NCBI GenBank assembly: GCA_951213105.1
Contig: OX578133.1
Span: 145,342,051 to 145,406,050, forward strand
DNA length: 64,000 bases
Source of the DNA: Amaurobius ferox
Lineage: Eukaryota; Arthropoda; Arachnida; Araneae; Amaurobiidae
Reading direction: 5' to 3'
Each line of letters begins with the position of its first letter. Position 1 is the stretch's first letter. The notes under the pieces were generated by a model, which searched no databases, was not told the DNA's origin, and saw only the letters and a list, made by a program, of their open reading frames with translations. Below, piece after piece: positions 35,318 to 47,469 of the stretch. A program made the position numbers and the translations under genes.

Positions 35318-36835
35318 TTTTTTTAACAGTTTATATATATTTTTTATCAACTTAAAATTTTGCTAAATTATTCCATGTTCAAGAATTGTAGTCAACTTTC
35401 CCAAAAAAGAGGAACAAAAACAGGAATCTTAATGGAAAAAGTAGAAATTTTAATTTCCACTCCTCATAATTAACATCCCCCTCAACATAAATATAATGCT
35501 GAAATATGCATAACACAATCATACAGTTCTTTTGAAACAGCAAAAATCCCAGTTTATTGGAGTTAGCAATAAAAGTAGAATGAATGTGATACAGAAAAAT
35601 TTTAAATTTGTAGAAAGAAAATTTGCATATTGTATTTTACTTTATAGAAATAAAACGTTTTTGTAGCAGTTTGTAGCAAGGAAATCAGCCTTCTGAAATT
35701 TTCAGGAAAAAAAATATTAATCAGTTTTTATATGATTAAAACAATACATAAAATTTTGAAACAGCTCACAAGAATCGGTCTTGAGGGGAATAAATATCAA
35801 ATGGGGGCATTAGTCATATTGTCAAAGGTGCTGAAGTTGCAAGTAGCAATTTTATTAAGTAAAGCACTGCAATAAAATGAAAGATAAGATTAAGTAACAT
35901 AATTACACATAAATTGTAACACAACAATGGATTCTCTAAGTTAACAAACATTATGTGTTAAAAAAACTAAATGGGCTTAATATATGCTGTGTTGTTGTAT
36001 AATAATTCATGCATAATTACATTTCTTAAAATTTTGTGTTTTATGTGCTTATTGAAAATCAAAGTTATCTAAATAATAGATTTGGCATCTTCGCAATTTT
36101 TATAAGTGCTAAAATTGGTTATTTTTATGAAAAAGTACCAAAATTCATGGATTTTATGCAAAAATGCTAAAATTTGAATGAAAGAGCACAGTAATTTGTG
36201 TAAATTGAAATAGTGCATTAAAACTAAAAAAAAATTTAGGAAATGTCAATGTTGCAATTTTTTTTTCTTGCAAGAATGCTAAAAAGTGCAATTTCTTAAA
36301 ATAGAACTGAAATTCATAATGTTAAAAAAAAAAAATTAACAATCTTATTTAAAAGTTCTAATATATGTAATTTTATTTAAAAGTGCTAATACTCCATTTT
36401 TTTATTTAAATGTTTTAAAATATGCAATTTCATTCAAAAACACTAAAATGCATGCTGTAATTTAAAAGTTTCAAAATTCGCTATTCTAAAGTGCAAAAAT
36501 TTATGGCAATTTATATAAAAGTGCTAAAAACCAGGAAAACTGCCTTACTGAACTCAAATTTTTGCAACTTTTCTCAAAAATCATGAATTTTTACATTCCT
36601 TGAAAAATTAACTGGTGTGTGGCTCAACTAGACTTTCTTATACCATAATCCATTTTTAAGTAGCTTTTCTTTTTCTTCAAATTCTACAAGAAATTATTTT
36701 TTAAATCTGCATCGTTGGACCAAATGATTACAGTTACAGCATGTCAACCTTCATTTTAAAAAAATCTTTCGATTGATACCATACTTGAAAATGTACCCAG
36801 ACATATGATAAATATCAGTCCCTGATATTTACATC
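35318..36835. repeat. Second copy of dispersed block, plus A/T-rich repeat field
   Basis: 35318-36025 matches 23405-24095 in direct orientation. 36040-36530 contains many copies of a loose motif around AAAAGTGCTAAAAT at roughly 30-50 bp spacing, a degenerate minisatellite. 36610-36790 matches 20190-20400. No gene. Confidence 0.65.
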
Positions 36836-37116
36836 TTTGTGAAATTAATTTTATCAATACATACTGTCCTGCCGCCACGAGAGAGTCCCCCAGACAGCAG
36901 ACGTTTTGGTGGCGGTCACTATGGAAACAGGTTACTCCACTGCATTTTAGGTGTGAAGGAAAGTGCTTTTTTCAATTTGGCGCAGATAGAACTGACGAAA
37001 GTCGCATTTCGTTTTGTACTTGGATCAATGCTAGACGCTTGCATTCTTTGTCTTTTTAAGATGTGAAGTAACTTGTCACTGTGTTGCACATTTTGTAGAT
37101 TTTGCCTAGTTGAAAA

Positions 37117-38500
37117 ATGACTACATTTAAAAGTGGAAAGACTTTCCATTCGCAAGCACGTGCAATAATCCACAATGTTACGGCATTTTTTGAAGAGGAA
37201 AAAAACCACAAATTCTCTAAAAATACCAATTTCAAATGCAATGAAGAGAACTGCGGAAGCAACAGGCGTTTCAGCAATGTCAGTTAAAAAGATAAAATGT
37301 GAGGTGAAATCGAATAATGAGACTGAGATAAGTATTTTATCTACCCCTGAAAAATACCATCATATCGAAACTGCAATATTGATGATTTTGACAAATGTGT
37401 CATAAGACAAACTATTCAAGACTTTTACATAAAAGAGAAATGTGTTCCTTCTATTGGGAAACTGCTCCCAGTGTTAAAAGAAAAAAATTAATTTTGTATG
37501 GAAAAGAGAGTCCCTCATACGAATTCTACATTCACTGAATTTTCGATGGAAGAAATATATCAGCTCACGAAAGATTTTAATCGAAAGGCCGGACATTGTG
37601 TTCTGGAGGCATAAGTATTTGAGAGCATTGAAAAAAATTCAGAGAGGAGCAACGTTGTTTGGTTTACATCTACGAAACTTGGGTAAATGGAGATTTAAAG
37701 CATGGCAAATGTTGGTAGGATGATTTTATTGAAGGTATTAGTATGTATACCAGTTCTAAAAAACGTCTAATTGTCGTACATGCAGGTTTATCTGATGGAT
37801 TTATTAACGGAGCTGAGCTAATTTACAAAGCTTCTTCAAGTAGTGACGACTACCATGGGCAGATGAAAGGCGAACAATTCAAAAAGTGGATTATTGAAAA
37901 ACTGTTGCCTAATTTGCAGCCTCATAGTGTAATCGGCATGGACAATGCTTCCTACCATTCAGTAAAAGTGGATCGCGTTCCTACAAAATATTCAACTAAA
38001 GGAGCGATGCTTGAATGGTTGGAAAAAAGAAAATTTTCCATAACTCAACAATGCGAAAAACAGAACTATTTCATATTATTTCAAAACATGTGCCCAAATC
38101 CACCACATACATGGCGGACCAAATTTTAAAAGAAGCAGGGCATGAAATTGCAAAATTACCTCCCTATTATCGCAATCTCAACCCCATTGAATACATATGG
38201 TCGTCTGTCAAATGTTGCATCCGAGAACAAAATGTAGCAGGTGACTTAAGTTTGAACAATTTACAACTATTGCTTAAAGAAGCTTTTTAAAAGTAACACG
38301 AAATGAATGGAAAAAACACTGCGAACAAACACATTGGAAAAATAGAGAACATTTATTGAAGAAAGACTGACTGAAGGAAGATATTGTGGATGAATTAGTG
38401 ATAAATCTGTCGGATAGTGATTCAGACTTTTCTTCAAGTAAAGACATTTCAAGTGATTCGGACATAGTAGATAATAGTTATTCAAATGAATATGAATGAA
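37117..38500 (+). pseudogene. ITm-superfamily transposase, DD~82E (Sailor-like), broken
   Basis: It begins at ATG 37117 with a polar N-terminal region. A helix-turn-helix follows (AMKRTAEATGVSAMSVKKI, about 37240-37300, in another frame). The catalytic core is VYIYETWVNGDLKHGK (about 37655), VIGMDNASYHS (about 37940) and LPPYYRNLNPIEYIW (about 38155), and an acidic Ser-rich tail follows. Counting from the Asp of MDNAS to the Glu of NPIEY gives about 81-82 residues. This is far longer than DD34E and fits the DD82E Sailor group of IS630/Tc1/mariner elements. The first catalytic Asp is replaced by Tyr (YIYETW where YIDETW is expected). Frameshifts lie near 37200 and 38020, and a stop near 37488. 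No terminal repeats were found. Confidence 0.75.
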
Positions 38501-38524
38501 TATTTTATAACTGATTGAAAAAAT

Positions 38525-40596
38525 ATGAAGAGAATGAATATTTAAGTCATAATTTTGCCTATTTATTATTTATTCTTTTCCTTTTTGCTGACTAATAATT
38601 ATGTAACTTGCTGATATCTTGCTTACTGAAAACTGTAATAATTTTCATCTAATTCGAAATTTAGTTTTAAACAAAATGATATAAATTCTAGTTTTAAATC
38701 ATAAGCTTTTCTCTCCCAAAACTACCTGAATCTAAAAGAAAATATCTAAAACTACTTTGTTCAATAGATTGTTCTAATAGAGCTGTCGTCTATAACAACA
38801 AATTATTTTCTGAGTTTAAATGATGAGAAATTTTTAAGTTAATCTATAATTTAATGCCATTTAATATGAAATTTTTATTTAACTGTTGGATAAAAAACAT
38901 CGACTACTTTTTTTTAGTACATCATGATAGACGAAATGGATTCCTCGCCTAACAAAGTGGGCTTGATTTGCCAAATGTTGCAGTCGATTTTAAGCCTTTC
39001 TCCCTCCTTTCTTCGACCTGTCTACTTGCAGCAACCCTGTTCAGAGACTTTCTCGCAGCAGTATGTCAGTATACAAATTTTTAGAAAGTGGCGAAGAGTG
39101 AATCTGACAATTCAGAACCGATGACATAAATGTTTTTGCCTAGCATCATACTTGACTGAGCACAAAAAATGTTACTCATCAACTTTGTCAAATGTTCCAC
39201 AATTTTTTAATGGCCATTTTTTAAAACTTACTCATCAATTGGTGAATGGCAAATGCTAATCTGCACAGTATAAATCAAATCTGCTTAAGGAACGAATTTT
39301 GAGCCTCTAATGATTTTAGAACAATTTTACTGTTTATATATATAATTATCAAAACATTATTATAACATATTGAATTACAATATTGTGAACTCGCAAATTA
39401 AATAGAATCTTCTATTGAAAATGGGAAAACCAATAAAAAAATAAACAAGTCAGCAAAAGTAATTATATGCCTAATCTTAATACCTTTTTGAAAACTTCAT
39501 CAAAGCTGCAAATACTGCTAATGTTTAAAATTAATTATTTTGAGATAAAAGCACACATACATGAAGAGAATGAATATTTAAGTCATAATTTTGCCTATTT
39601 ATTATTTATTCTTTTCCTTTTTGCTGACTAATAATTATGTAACTTGCTGATATCTTGCTTACTGAAAACTGTAATAATTTTCATCTAATTCGAAATTTAG
39701 TTTTAAACAAAATGATATAAATTCTAGTTTTAAATCATAAGCTTTTCTCTCCCAAAACTGCCCGAATCTAAAAGAAAATATCTAAAACTACTTTGTTCAA
39801 TAGATTGTTCTAATAGAGCTGTCGTCTATAACAACAAATTATTTTCTGAGTATAAATGATGAGAAATTTTTAAGTTAATCTATAATTTAATGCCATTTAA
39901 TATGAAATTTTTATTTAACTGTTGGATAAAAAACATCGACTACTTTTTTTTAGTACATCATGATAGACGAAATGGATTCCTCGCCTAACAAAGTGGGCTT
40001 GATTTGCCAAATGTTGCAGTCGATTTTAAGCCTTTCTCCCTCCTTTCTTCGACCTGTCTACTTGCAGCAACCCTGTTCAGAGACTTTCTCGCAGCAGTAT
40101 GTCAGTATACAAATTTTTAGAAAGTGGCGAACAGTGAATCTGACAATTCAGAACCGATGACATAAATGTTTTTGCCTAGCATCATACTTGACTGAGCACA
40201 AAAAATGTTACTCATCAACTTTGTCAAATGTTCCACAATTTTTTAATGGCCATTTTTTAAAAGTTACTCATCAATTGGTGAATGGCAAATGCTAATCTGC
40301 ACAGTATAAATCAAATCTGCTTAAGGAACGAATTTTGAGCCTCTAATGATTTTAGAACAATTTTACTGTTTATATATATAATTATCAAAACATTATTATA
40401 ACATATTGAATTACAATATTGTGAACTCGCAAATTAAATAGAATCTTCTATTGAAAATGGGAAAACCAATAAAAAAATAAACAAGTCAGCAAAAGTAATT
40501 ATATGCCTAATCTTGATACCTTTTTGAAAACTTCATCAAAGCTGCAAATACTGCTAATGTTTAAAATTAATTATTTTGAGATAAAAGCACACATAC
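38525..40596 (+). repeat. 1,036-bp tandem duplication, ~99% identical
   Basis: Unit 1 is 38525-39560 and unit 2 is 39561-40596. I noticed about six substitutions, for example GCGAAGAGTG/GCGAACAGTG and ACTACCTGAA/ACTGCCCGAA. A 66-codon frame (38924-39124 and 39960-40160) is retained in both with one amino-acid change, but retention is expected from recency and no domain is recognisable. The units lie between the broken Sailor-like transposase and the host exon at 40655, ending only 58 bp from it. Confidence 0.97.
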
Positions 40597-40654
40597 ATAA
40601 GATACCCTATTCAAACTAGAAAAATTTATAGAATCATAAAATTAATATACATAC

Positions 40655-40820
40655 CTATCATTATGTGGTTTCCTGCAAATGCACCACAATTTCTCCGGAT
40701 CATCTTCTGATGACTCATCAGTATATTCATCAACTTCAGGTTTACGTTTGGTGTTCCTTTTTCCTTGTTTAGACTCTTCTTCATTTTGAGACTTTTTATC
40801 AGCTGCTTTCTGCTTTCCAC
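40655..40820 (-). CDS. Host gene exon: charged linker and start of PHD finger (DIDO1/PHF3-like)
   Basis: A 166-bp internal exon lies between acceptor TTGTTGCTAG (AG at 40821-40822) and donor GTATGT (GT at 40653-40654). Two bases complete a preceding codon, 54 codons follow, and two bases begin an Arg codon finished at 31265. It encodes a Lys/Glu-rich stretch with an NTKRKPEVDEY segment, which could act in nuclear localisation. An acidic EYTDESSEDDPEK segment follows, then the first two zinc ligands of the PHD finger, LWCICRKPHNDR. The join to the next exon gives an uninterrupted PHD finger. The protein is predicted to be nuclear. The 5' exons were not found. Confidence 0.92.
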
Positions 40821-40839
40821 CTAGCAACAAAATAAAATT

Positions 40840-42520
40840 ATTTAAAACTTGATTACTTAGTAAAGTTTAAAATGCACTGCATCGTTCCCTTTTATATTTT
40901 TTCAACATTTGTTTAGTACTAGGTAACCGATAGTAACATAATAAAAATATATAAATGCTTCATTTGTTTTGATTAGAATATAAGCATTGATAAAAAACAA
41001 CTTACAGCAATTTAATAATATGAAAATTTCAAGGAACATTGTATAAGGGTTACTGATTATTATATTATAACTGTAACTGTGCTTAGGTGTATTTACCCCT
41101 AACTGTAGGCAGTGGCACACCTAGAATATTCCTAGGGGGGGGGGGGGGGGGGGGCAGTGGTGCACAAAATTTTTATGAAGGAGGATGACTCCTTGATAAA
41201 TTTTCCAAGAAAAAATGGTCAGAGGCCATATCAATTAACAAGGTGGTTGTCTTTTTTTGTACATTTATTTTTATCAAATTACTAACAATTCTGCAGTGCA
41301 GTGCAAGATAATTAAATGATTAGAAGAAGAAGTAGTAGATATTTATACAATACAACACAAATTACGAAATAGATGAAGATAAAATTATTTGTTCTGGTCT
41401 GCTTTATACTGTATACTTGTTTACAACCACTCTCTTACGATTACATATTGTTATATTATTCAATTATGATCTATACATATTCATAAAACGAAGTCCAGCC
41501 TCCTGTTCTTTGTAGTCAGAGCATTTATTATCTGGTCTGGATCAATTTCCACTTCACTGTGAATGTTCATTGACGCAAGTCCATTCAGCCTGGTTTCAAA
41601 TTTTATCAATTTCATAAAATTCTGTACCTTTTTTTACTCAACTTTGTAATTTATTAACACTTCACAAAAAAGTTGAAATGTGTTTATGACTTTGTATGTT
41701 CATTCTGTCTGTCCGTTAGCATGATAACTGCCATAAAAATGACTATCAAAATGAAATTTTAGTATGTTGTTCAGACGGTCTGTGGGACCTATGGGAATAT
41801 AAATGAATAATACCACTCAATTAGTTTTGGATTGAACCCGGGTTGAAAAAATGAAATACATTGAACCCTATGGGACCTAATTTTTCAAACATTTTTTAAG
41901 CGGATTTAAAATTCATAAATTACTTTGAATGTTTTAGGAAATATTCAAATTATCCCATAAAATATATAAAAAAAAATTCAGCAAAATATGTTCAGTTTAA
42001 ATAAAAATTAAAATAATAATTACACCTTTTATATGAAGAGATCACGTGATCCATTTCAAAATAAAATATGGCATCCATCTTAAGTTATTTTTAATTCATA
42101 TTTAGTGCTGTATACATCCTAAAACCGCTTTATTTTTGCTTAAATTCAGTGCATCTACATACTGAAACAACGCAATTACAATATATTTGAGTTTAAATTT
42201 AAATGATTATCCAACTTTGATTATTTTTACAACAAAGCCTAATTTGCACTTATGGAGAATGTAAATACCAAAAAATGTAGAATGAGTTGCATAAGAATTG
42301 CTGCATTTCTTTAACGCAAAATTATTTAGCTCATGATGTCTGTAATATAGCTGATATGAATGAAATAGTCATTGATTTTACACAGAGAAAGTCGATTTTT
42401 TCGATAAAGTTTGAAGCATAGAGTTTAATTACTTGTACCTCCATGGTCTTCAGTTTTTAAATAAAATAAATTATTATAATACTGTAATGAATAAAATGAA
42501 TGGAAAAAAAATTATGAATG
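40840..42520. other. Upstream host intron; solitary hAT-like end at 41110
   Basis: CAGTGGCACACCTAG at 41110, followed by a 19-base G run at 41136-41154, resembles the outer end of an hAT element (CAGTGGCGNANCTAGGGGG). No opposite end or duplication was identified. The rest is AT-rich without recognised genes. Confidence 0.4.
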
Positions 42521-42539
42521 AAATGCTGCTTTTATAGAG

Positions 42540-42890
42540 AGCCAAGAGTGTTATATTTCGATGACGTCATTTGAATAAATATCATTTGTTTTCGATAAAG
42601 TTTTCAAATATAATAAATTATTATAGTATTATGATAATTTTTAAAATATTACCGAGGAATGTATCGCATTTTAGAGATGCTTAAACCAAGTAATTTATAT
42701 TTCAATGCCGCCATTTGAATGAAGTTCATTTTTTTCGATGAAGTTTTAAGTTTTCAAATATAATAAATTAATGTAGTATTGTGATAATTTTTAAAATATT
42801 ACCGAGGAATGTTTCCCATTTTAGAGATGCTTAAATAAAATGGCATTGCAGTTGGAAAGTGTTTCATAATCAATGCTTTATGTATAATTG
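42540..42890 (+). repeat. Two-unit ~180-bp tandem repeat
   Basis: CAAATATAATAAATTA, GATAATTTTTAAAATATTACCGAGGAATGT and CATTTTAGAGATGCTTAAA occur in both units (about 42605-42690 and 42757-42835). The sequence after the second unit, GTTGGAAAGTGTTTCATAAT, recurs at 43370, showing a further dispersed copy. Confidence 0.75.
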
Positions 42891-43484
42891 ATCTTTCTTG
42901 TTCAAATTTGGTATAATTATTATTTGCAACATTGCGGGTGCCCTGTTCATGTTTCAAGTTTGTATTCTCAAGTATTGCCGAGATATTAATAAGAAAACGC
43001 TTTCATAGAAATAGCAAAGTGCAGACGATTATTTTTTGAAAGACTAAAGACTTTTGAAAGAAAATGTTATAAAATAATGTCATGATGCTTAAAAACTGAA
43101 TTAACTCTGTATTTATATGGCAGATGCTTTTCATTCAATTGATTCAATTTAAATAATAAATTGATATAAAATAAATTTTATAAATGAACGATATTATATT
43201 TTTGATTACGTTATATTAGTTAAGATTTGGGGATATAAGAGTACAGGAATTATTGATATTTTCAATTTTTTAAGTCATTTGTTTTATTTAGGCAAAGATT
43301 TTTCAAATTCATATCTTTTTTATAGTGCTTAAGCGATTGTTGCAACAGGATAGAAATGGCATGGGAAGTTGGAAAGTGTTTCATAATAAATGCTTTATGC
43401 ATGATTGATCTTTCTTGTTATATATGCCTAAGATCAATATTTAAGGAATAAAAGCCGAGGTCAATATTTTTGGGACACCCTGTA

Positions 43485-44347
43485 TGTCCCAATAAGATTG
43501 AAACATGCTTTAATTCTTTACCTGTTGCAGATAAGTGGGCAATGTAAATTGCAAAAATGTTGAAAGTAAGGTAGGAAATAAGACTACGATGATAAGACTA
43601 TAATGAAATAGTCCTCCCATTAATTTTCAAAATATTACACTATTTAAATTTTTATACGACCTCTTAGACAAATTTGGTCAATCAGAAAATTTTTACTTTT
43701 AATGCAGCAAGATCATTAAAAAAAACCGCATATCTGTATCTTTAAAATCAACTGAATTATGATAAAGGAAAAAATCTAACTTATGCTACTTTTCCGTGCC
43801 ATGTGAAAGGCTGTTTCATCAGTGATAATAGGGATCATAAACAAATTGATGATGGAAATTGTTTAGATCAAAAATACGTTAATGTGTCAAAATTTTTTAT
43901 TGGCATGCCTCAATGTAAAAAGTACTTATGAATCCATGATTGCATCGTAAGCCTACGTGGAATTTGCAAAAATGTCTTCTATGTATTATCATCCAGTTTT
44001 ATCTTTTTGTGATATGTCACAAATTTACATTTCTAATTTGATATATGGTCCCCATTCACAATGTTCAATTAAATATAACTTGCTCAATTTTAAAGATACA
44101 GATATGTGGGTTTTTTAATTATCTTGTTGCATTAAAAATAAACATTTTCTAATTGGCCAAATTTGTTTAAGGGGGTCGTATAAAACTTTAAAAAAGTGTA
44201 ACTTTTTGAAAATTAATGGGAGGACTATTTCATTAACGTAGTCTTATTTCCTACTTTACTTTTAACATTTTTGAAATTTGCATTGCCCACTTATCTCCAA
44301 TAGGTAAAGAATTAAATCGTATTTCAATCTTTTTGGGACACCCTGTA
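43485..44347. mobile_element. Fold-back element with ~280-bp inverted repeats
   Basis: Left arm 43485-43770 and right arm about 44060-44347 are inverted copies with roughly 85-90% identity by eye. Both read TGTCCCAAWAAGATTGAAA, GATAAGTGGGCAATG, GAAATAGTCCTCCCATTAAT and AAATTTGGYCAAT in the same order. The outer right end is TACAGGGTGTCCC, a common Tc1/mariner-type terminus. The left end is preceded by GGGACACCCTGTA, so the end of a second element, facing the other way, abuts it. The loop of about 290 bp has no gene. Confidence 0.8.
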
Positions 44348-44438
44348 TATATAGATAGAAAATCTATCAATAGATCGATAGATAGATAATCTATCAATAG
44401 ATCGATAGATAGATAGATAGATATAGATAGATAGATGT
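44348..44438. repeat. (GATA)n microsatellite
   Basis: Repeated ATAGATAGATAG with AATCTATCAATAGATCGATAG interruptions that are themselves palindromic. Confidence 0.95.
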
Positions 44439-44849
44439 TTAGGGTAACAAAATTAAAACATTTTTATTTATTAAGGTATTTTGAATTATAAGGCTCATTA
44501 AAAATACATTTGAAAAGCATAAATTAGAATTTGGTATATCTGTGCCTAAAGTTGTATTTCTAATTTCAATAAAAAATAAACATCCTCCTCATTTTAATTT
44601 TATTAAAAGTACTTAAAAAATATTTTTAGTTATTCAAAATATTTTGAATATGCAAATATTAACTAGGATAATTCAAAATGGGCTGTATTCTAAAATTATG
44701 CGATTTACAAAATAACTGCATATATTTCCTTCTTTTGTTAATATTTTCTAGGGGTGTTCTGATATCAGATTCTGATCCGATTATTGGTATTTTCCCAAAT
44801 AATGAAGATAAACTGATATTTGAAAAGCAATAAACAAATAAATCCAATA

Positions 44850-47310
44850 TATTTTTTCTTCCTTTTTATTTTTACTTCAGCATTGAAGAAATGGTTTTCT
44901 TTAACTGCCTTTCATTCTGAAACAGAAAGATAGACGCTGGAAGCCAATAAGTCCATCGGACCCTGTACATCTGCATAAAAGGAAAATTCTTAAGTTGAAG
45001 GTCATTTGGCGCTATGTTCAAATATTTATAGTTAATGGTCCCACTCTTCTGTTATTTAGTTGCTTATTCGTTTTTAGAACAGTATTTAGATTTTTAACTC
45101 TTGATACATAAAGGAAATTTCTTTTTAAAACTGAGTGAGTCGGTGACAAGAAAGCCACAAGGGACTTAAACGAAATAAAACCATTTCTAGTCAGATATAT
45201 AGTATAAATATTAAACTTGGTGTTCCAATTAAAGACAAAATTGCCAGATTAAGTGACATTCTGCTAATTGGGCTACTTTTGAACCCTTATCGAGATTTTT
45301 TTAAACAAATTAACTAAAAATCTTATCCGAATTTTAAAAAATCGAGATGCACGTACCCGAGTCTTACAGTACCTGTGTACCATATTTTATGACCGTATGA
45401 AGGTTAGATTTCCCGTTAGACTTCGTACATAAACACACACAAACTTCTTCCTTTATTAGGTAAGCAGAAAGCTGAAAGCGACTTGCAAAACTATATACAA
45501 AGGCAATTTTTCATGTATGTCCTAAAATGTTTATCCACTTCTACAGGAGGCTGAAACTTACAATTTAATGCACGGGTGGTTCCAGTGGTATAACTGGAAG
45601 AAAATTCCAAAAATCCTAAATTAATCCATAGGAGAGTTGGGGGAGAGTGGCAATTTTACTCTCCAATATCTGGTTCATGTTTGATTAAATCTCACTAGTG
45701 CATCAGATATATGAATAACCATTGTTGTAAAAAGGGCGAAATAAAGTTCAATATTTCGCCTTGTTATCCTACTATTTTCTTTAAATATTTAACTTGCATC
45801 TTTTCCTGTAAAATTCACTTTTCATTAGCCAAATCAAAAGTAGAAAAGAAAAAAGAAAAACACCTCCTTAAAAAAAATGAATGATAGTAGAAAGGGAGAT
45901 GGAAAGATCATGAATGATGTGCTTCCCTATCTGCCTGATAAATTGCAAGTTTCAATTTCTTTACAAAAATTTAGATCTACTATTCTTTGTTTCATGTCAA
46001 TTTAGACTAAAAAGTTCTGAAAATTTGAACTCTAATCATTTTTGCTCTAAAACTAATATTCGCAGATATAATTATTCAGACAGGAGACCCTTACATTCCT
46101 TATTTGTGAAAACACTGTTTTCACAAAGTATTTATTTACACTGAGTCAGCAGTCTAAACAAAACAGAGCAGGAATGGAGTTGGCGATTATAATGTAGTTA
46201 ACGATTCTATTTCGCGTTTATGGTAATGATGGGATTAAGGAGGTCAAATCCAGTAATGTTTTTTTATCTCTGTAAAACATATTTCCCAGTTATTTTTACT
46301 TTCTCATACAAAAGAATATAATATAGCGAAAGTATTATTTTCACAAAATTTTTTGATTTTGAGATTATGGCGTCAATTTATGTGTTAGGACCTTGTTAAA
46401 CATGTTCTAACTATTTTTAAAGTGATGCCCATCTGTGGTCGATTTTTTGCATACACAATAACTGCCACAAATATTAATGGATTTTTACAAAACTTTATAT
46501 TTGGTTTTGTTAACAAAAGGTCTAGAACTAGAGAATACTTCAAAATTTAATCAAATTTTTTTTTTCTTAATATTGCAGCATGACAAAATTTGACAAAATC
46601 ATGCATAAAAGGGGTTATTTATAGCTCAGTGATCACGAAACTTTTAGTTTCAAACACTGTAGTGAAAAATAATCAGATGTAATTTTTGTGTTAATGATGC
46701 GATCAGTGCTCCTTGGGAGGGAGGAAGATCCCCTCCTAGATACTAGTAAGAGTGCGATTTCTGGATAGATCAAATGAACCTGAGTTGGCTGGCAAAGTGG
46801 CAAGTTTGCAGATAAGTGGTTCATAGTTCGTATCTATGATAGAACAGTGGTTTGTTTCTGTAAAACAATTCTTTACTTCAATACTTCAGTGTATAATAAC
46901 TGAGTTTTCAAATAGTATAGCATACCCACAGTCCACTACAGTAAGTTTAATTAATTGTATAAGTTACAGCATTTTATTGGGATTGGATTAGTGAGAGGCT
47001 AGCGACCAGTGTCGCCGACAAAATTTTCAAACCCCTGTACAGTAAATGCACCCTTCTACTACTCCACGTTTTAGAAGTTACTGATCTAGAGCCCCAAGCC
47101 TTCTGAGCTTATATGCAAGGCATTCTTTTGACCCTACTTGTCAGCAGCAAAACTCGGGATGGGTTGGATTTCGGTTTATTCATCAGTTGAGGCATATATA
47201 ACCTTTCTTTTCCGTTTTAGCAATTTCTCATTGAACTATTACGTAACTATGACAGCAGACGATAATTTCTGAAATGTTGCCGTGAATGTTTTCTGCTACA
47301 AATGATATTT
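44850..47310. other. Interior of hAT-like element C, no gene recognised
   Basis: No conserved domain is visible in either strand. 45300-45480 (TGTGTACCATATTTTATGACC ... CACACACAAACTTC) looks like an embedded repeat end. The frames at 45914-46144 and 46633-46824 have no family resemblance I can support. Confidence 0.4.
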
Positions 47311-47469
47311 GCCAAAAGCAGTAGCGAAATAACATACTGGCAAACCTGGCAAATGTCGGGGGCCTCACTTCACAAGGGGCCTCATTTTGAATGAAAAATA
47401 GAAGTCAAAATCTTTAAGGGAAAAAAAAAATTTTTTTTACCTAAAATAAAAAAAAATTTTTGATTTTCT

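Noticed and set aside
38924..40160. Two near-identical 66-codon frames as a duplicated gene
   Set aside because: Identity is explained by the recent 1,036-bp duplication, including non-coding parts; no domain, no codon-level signal.
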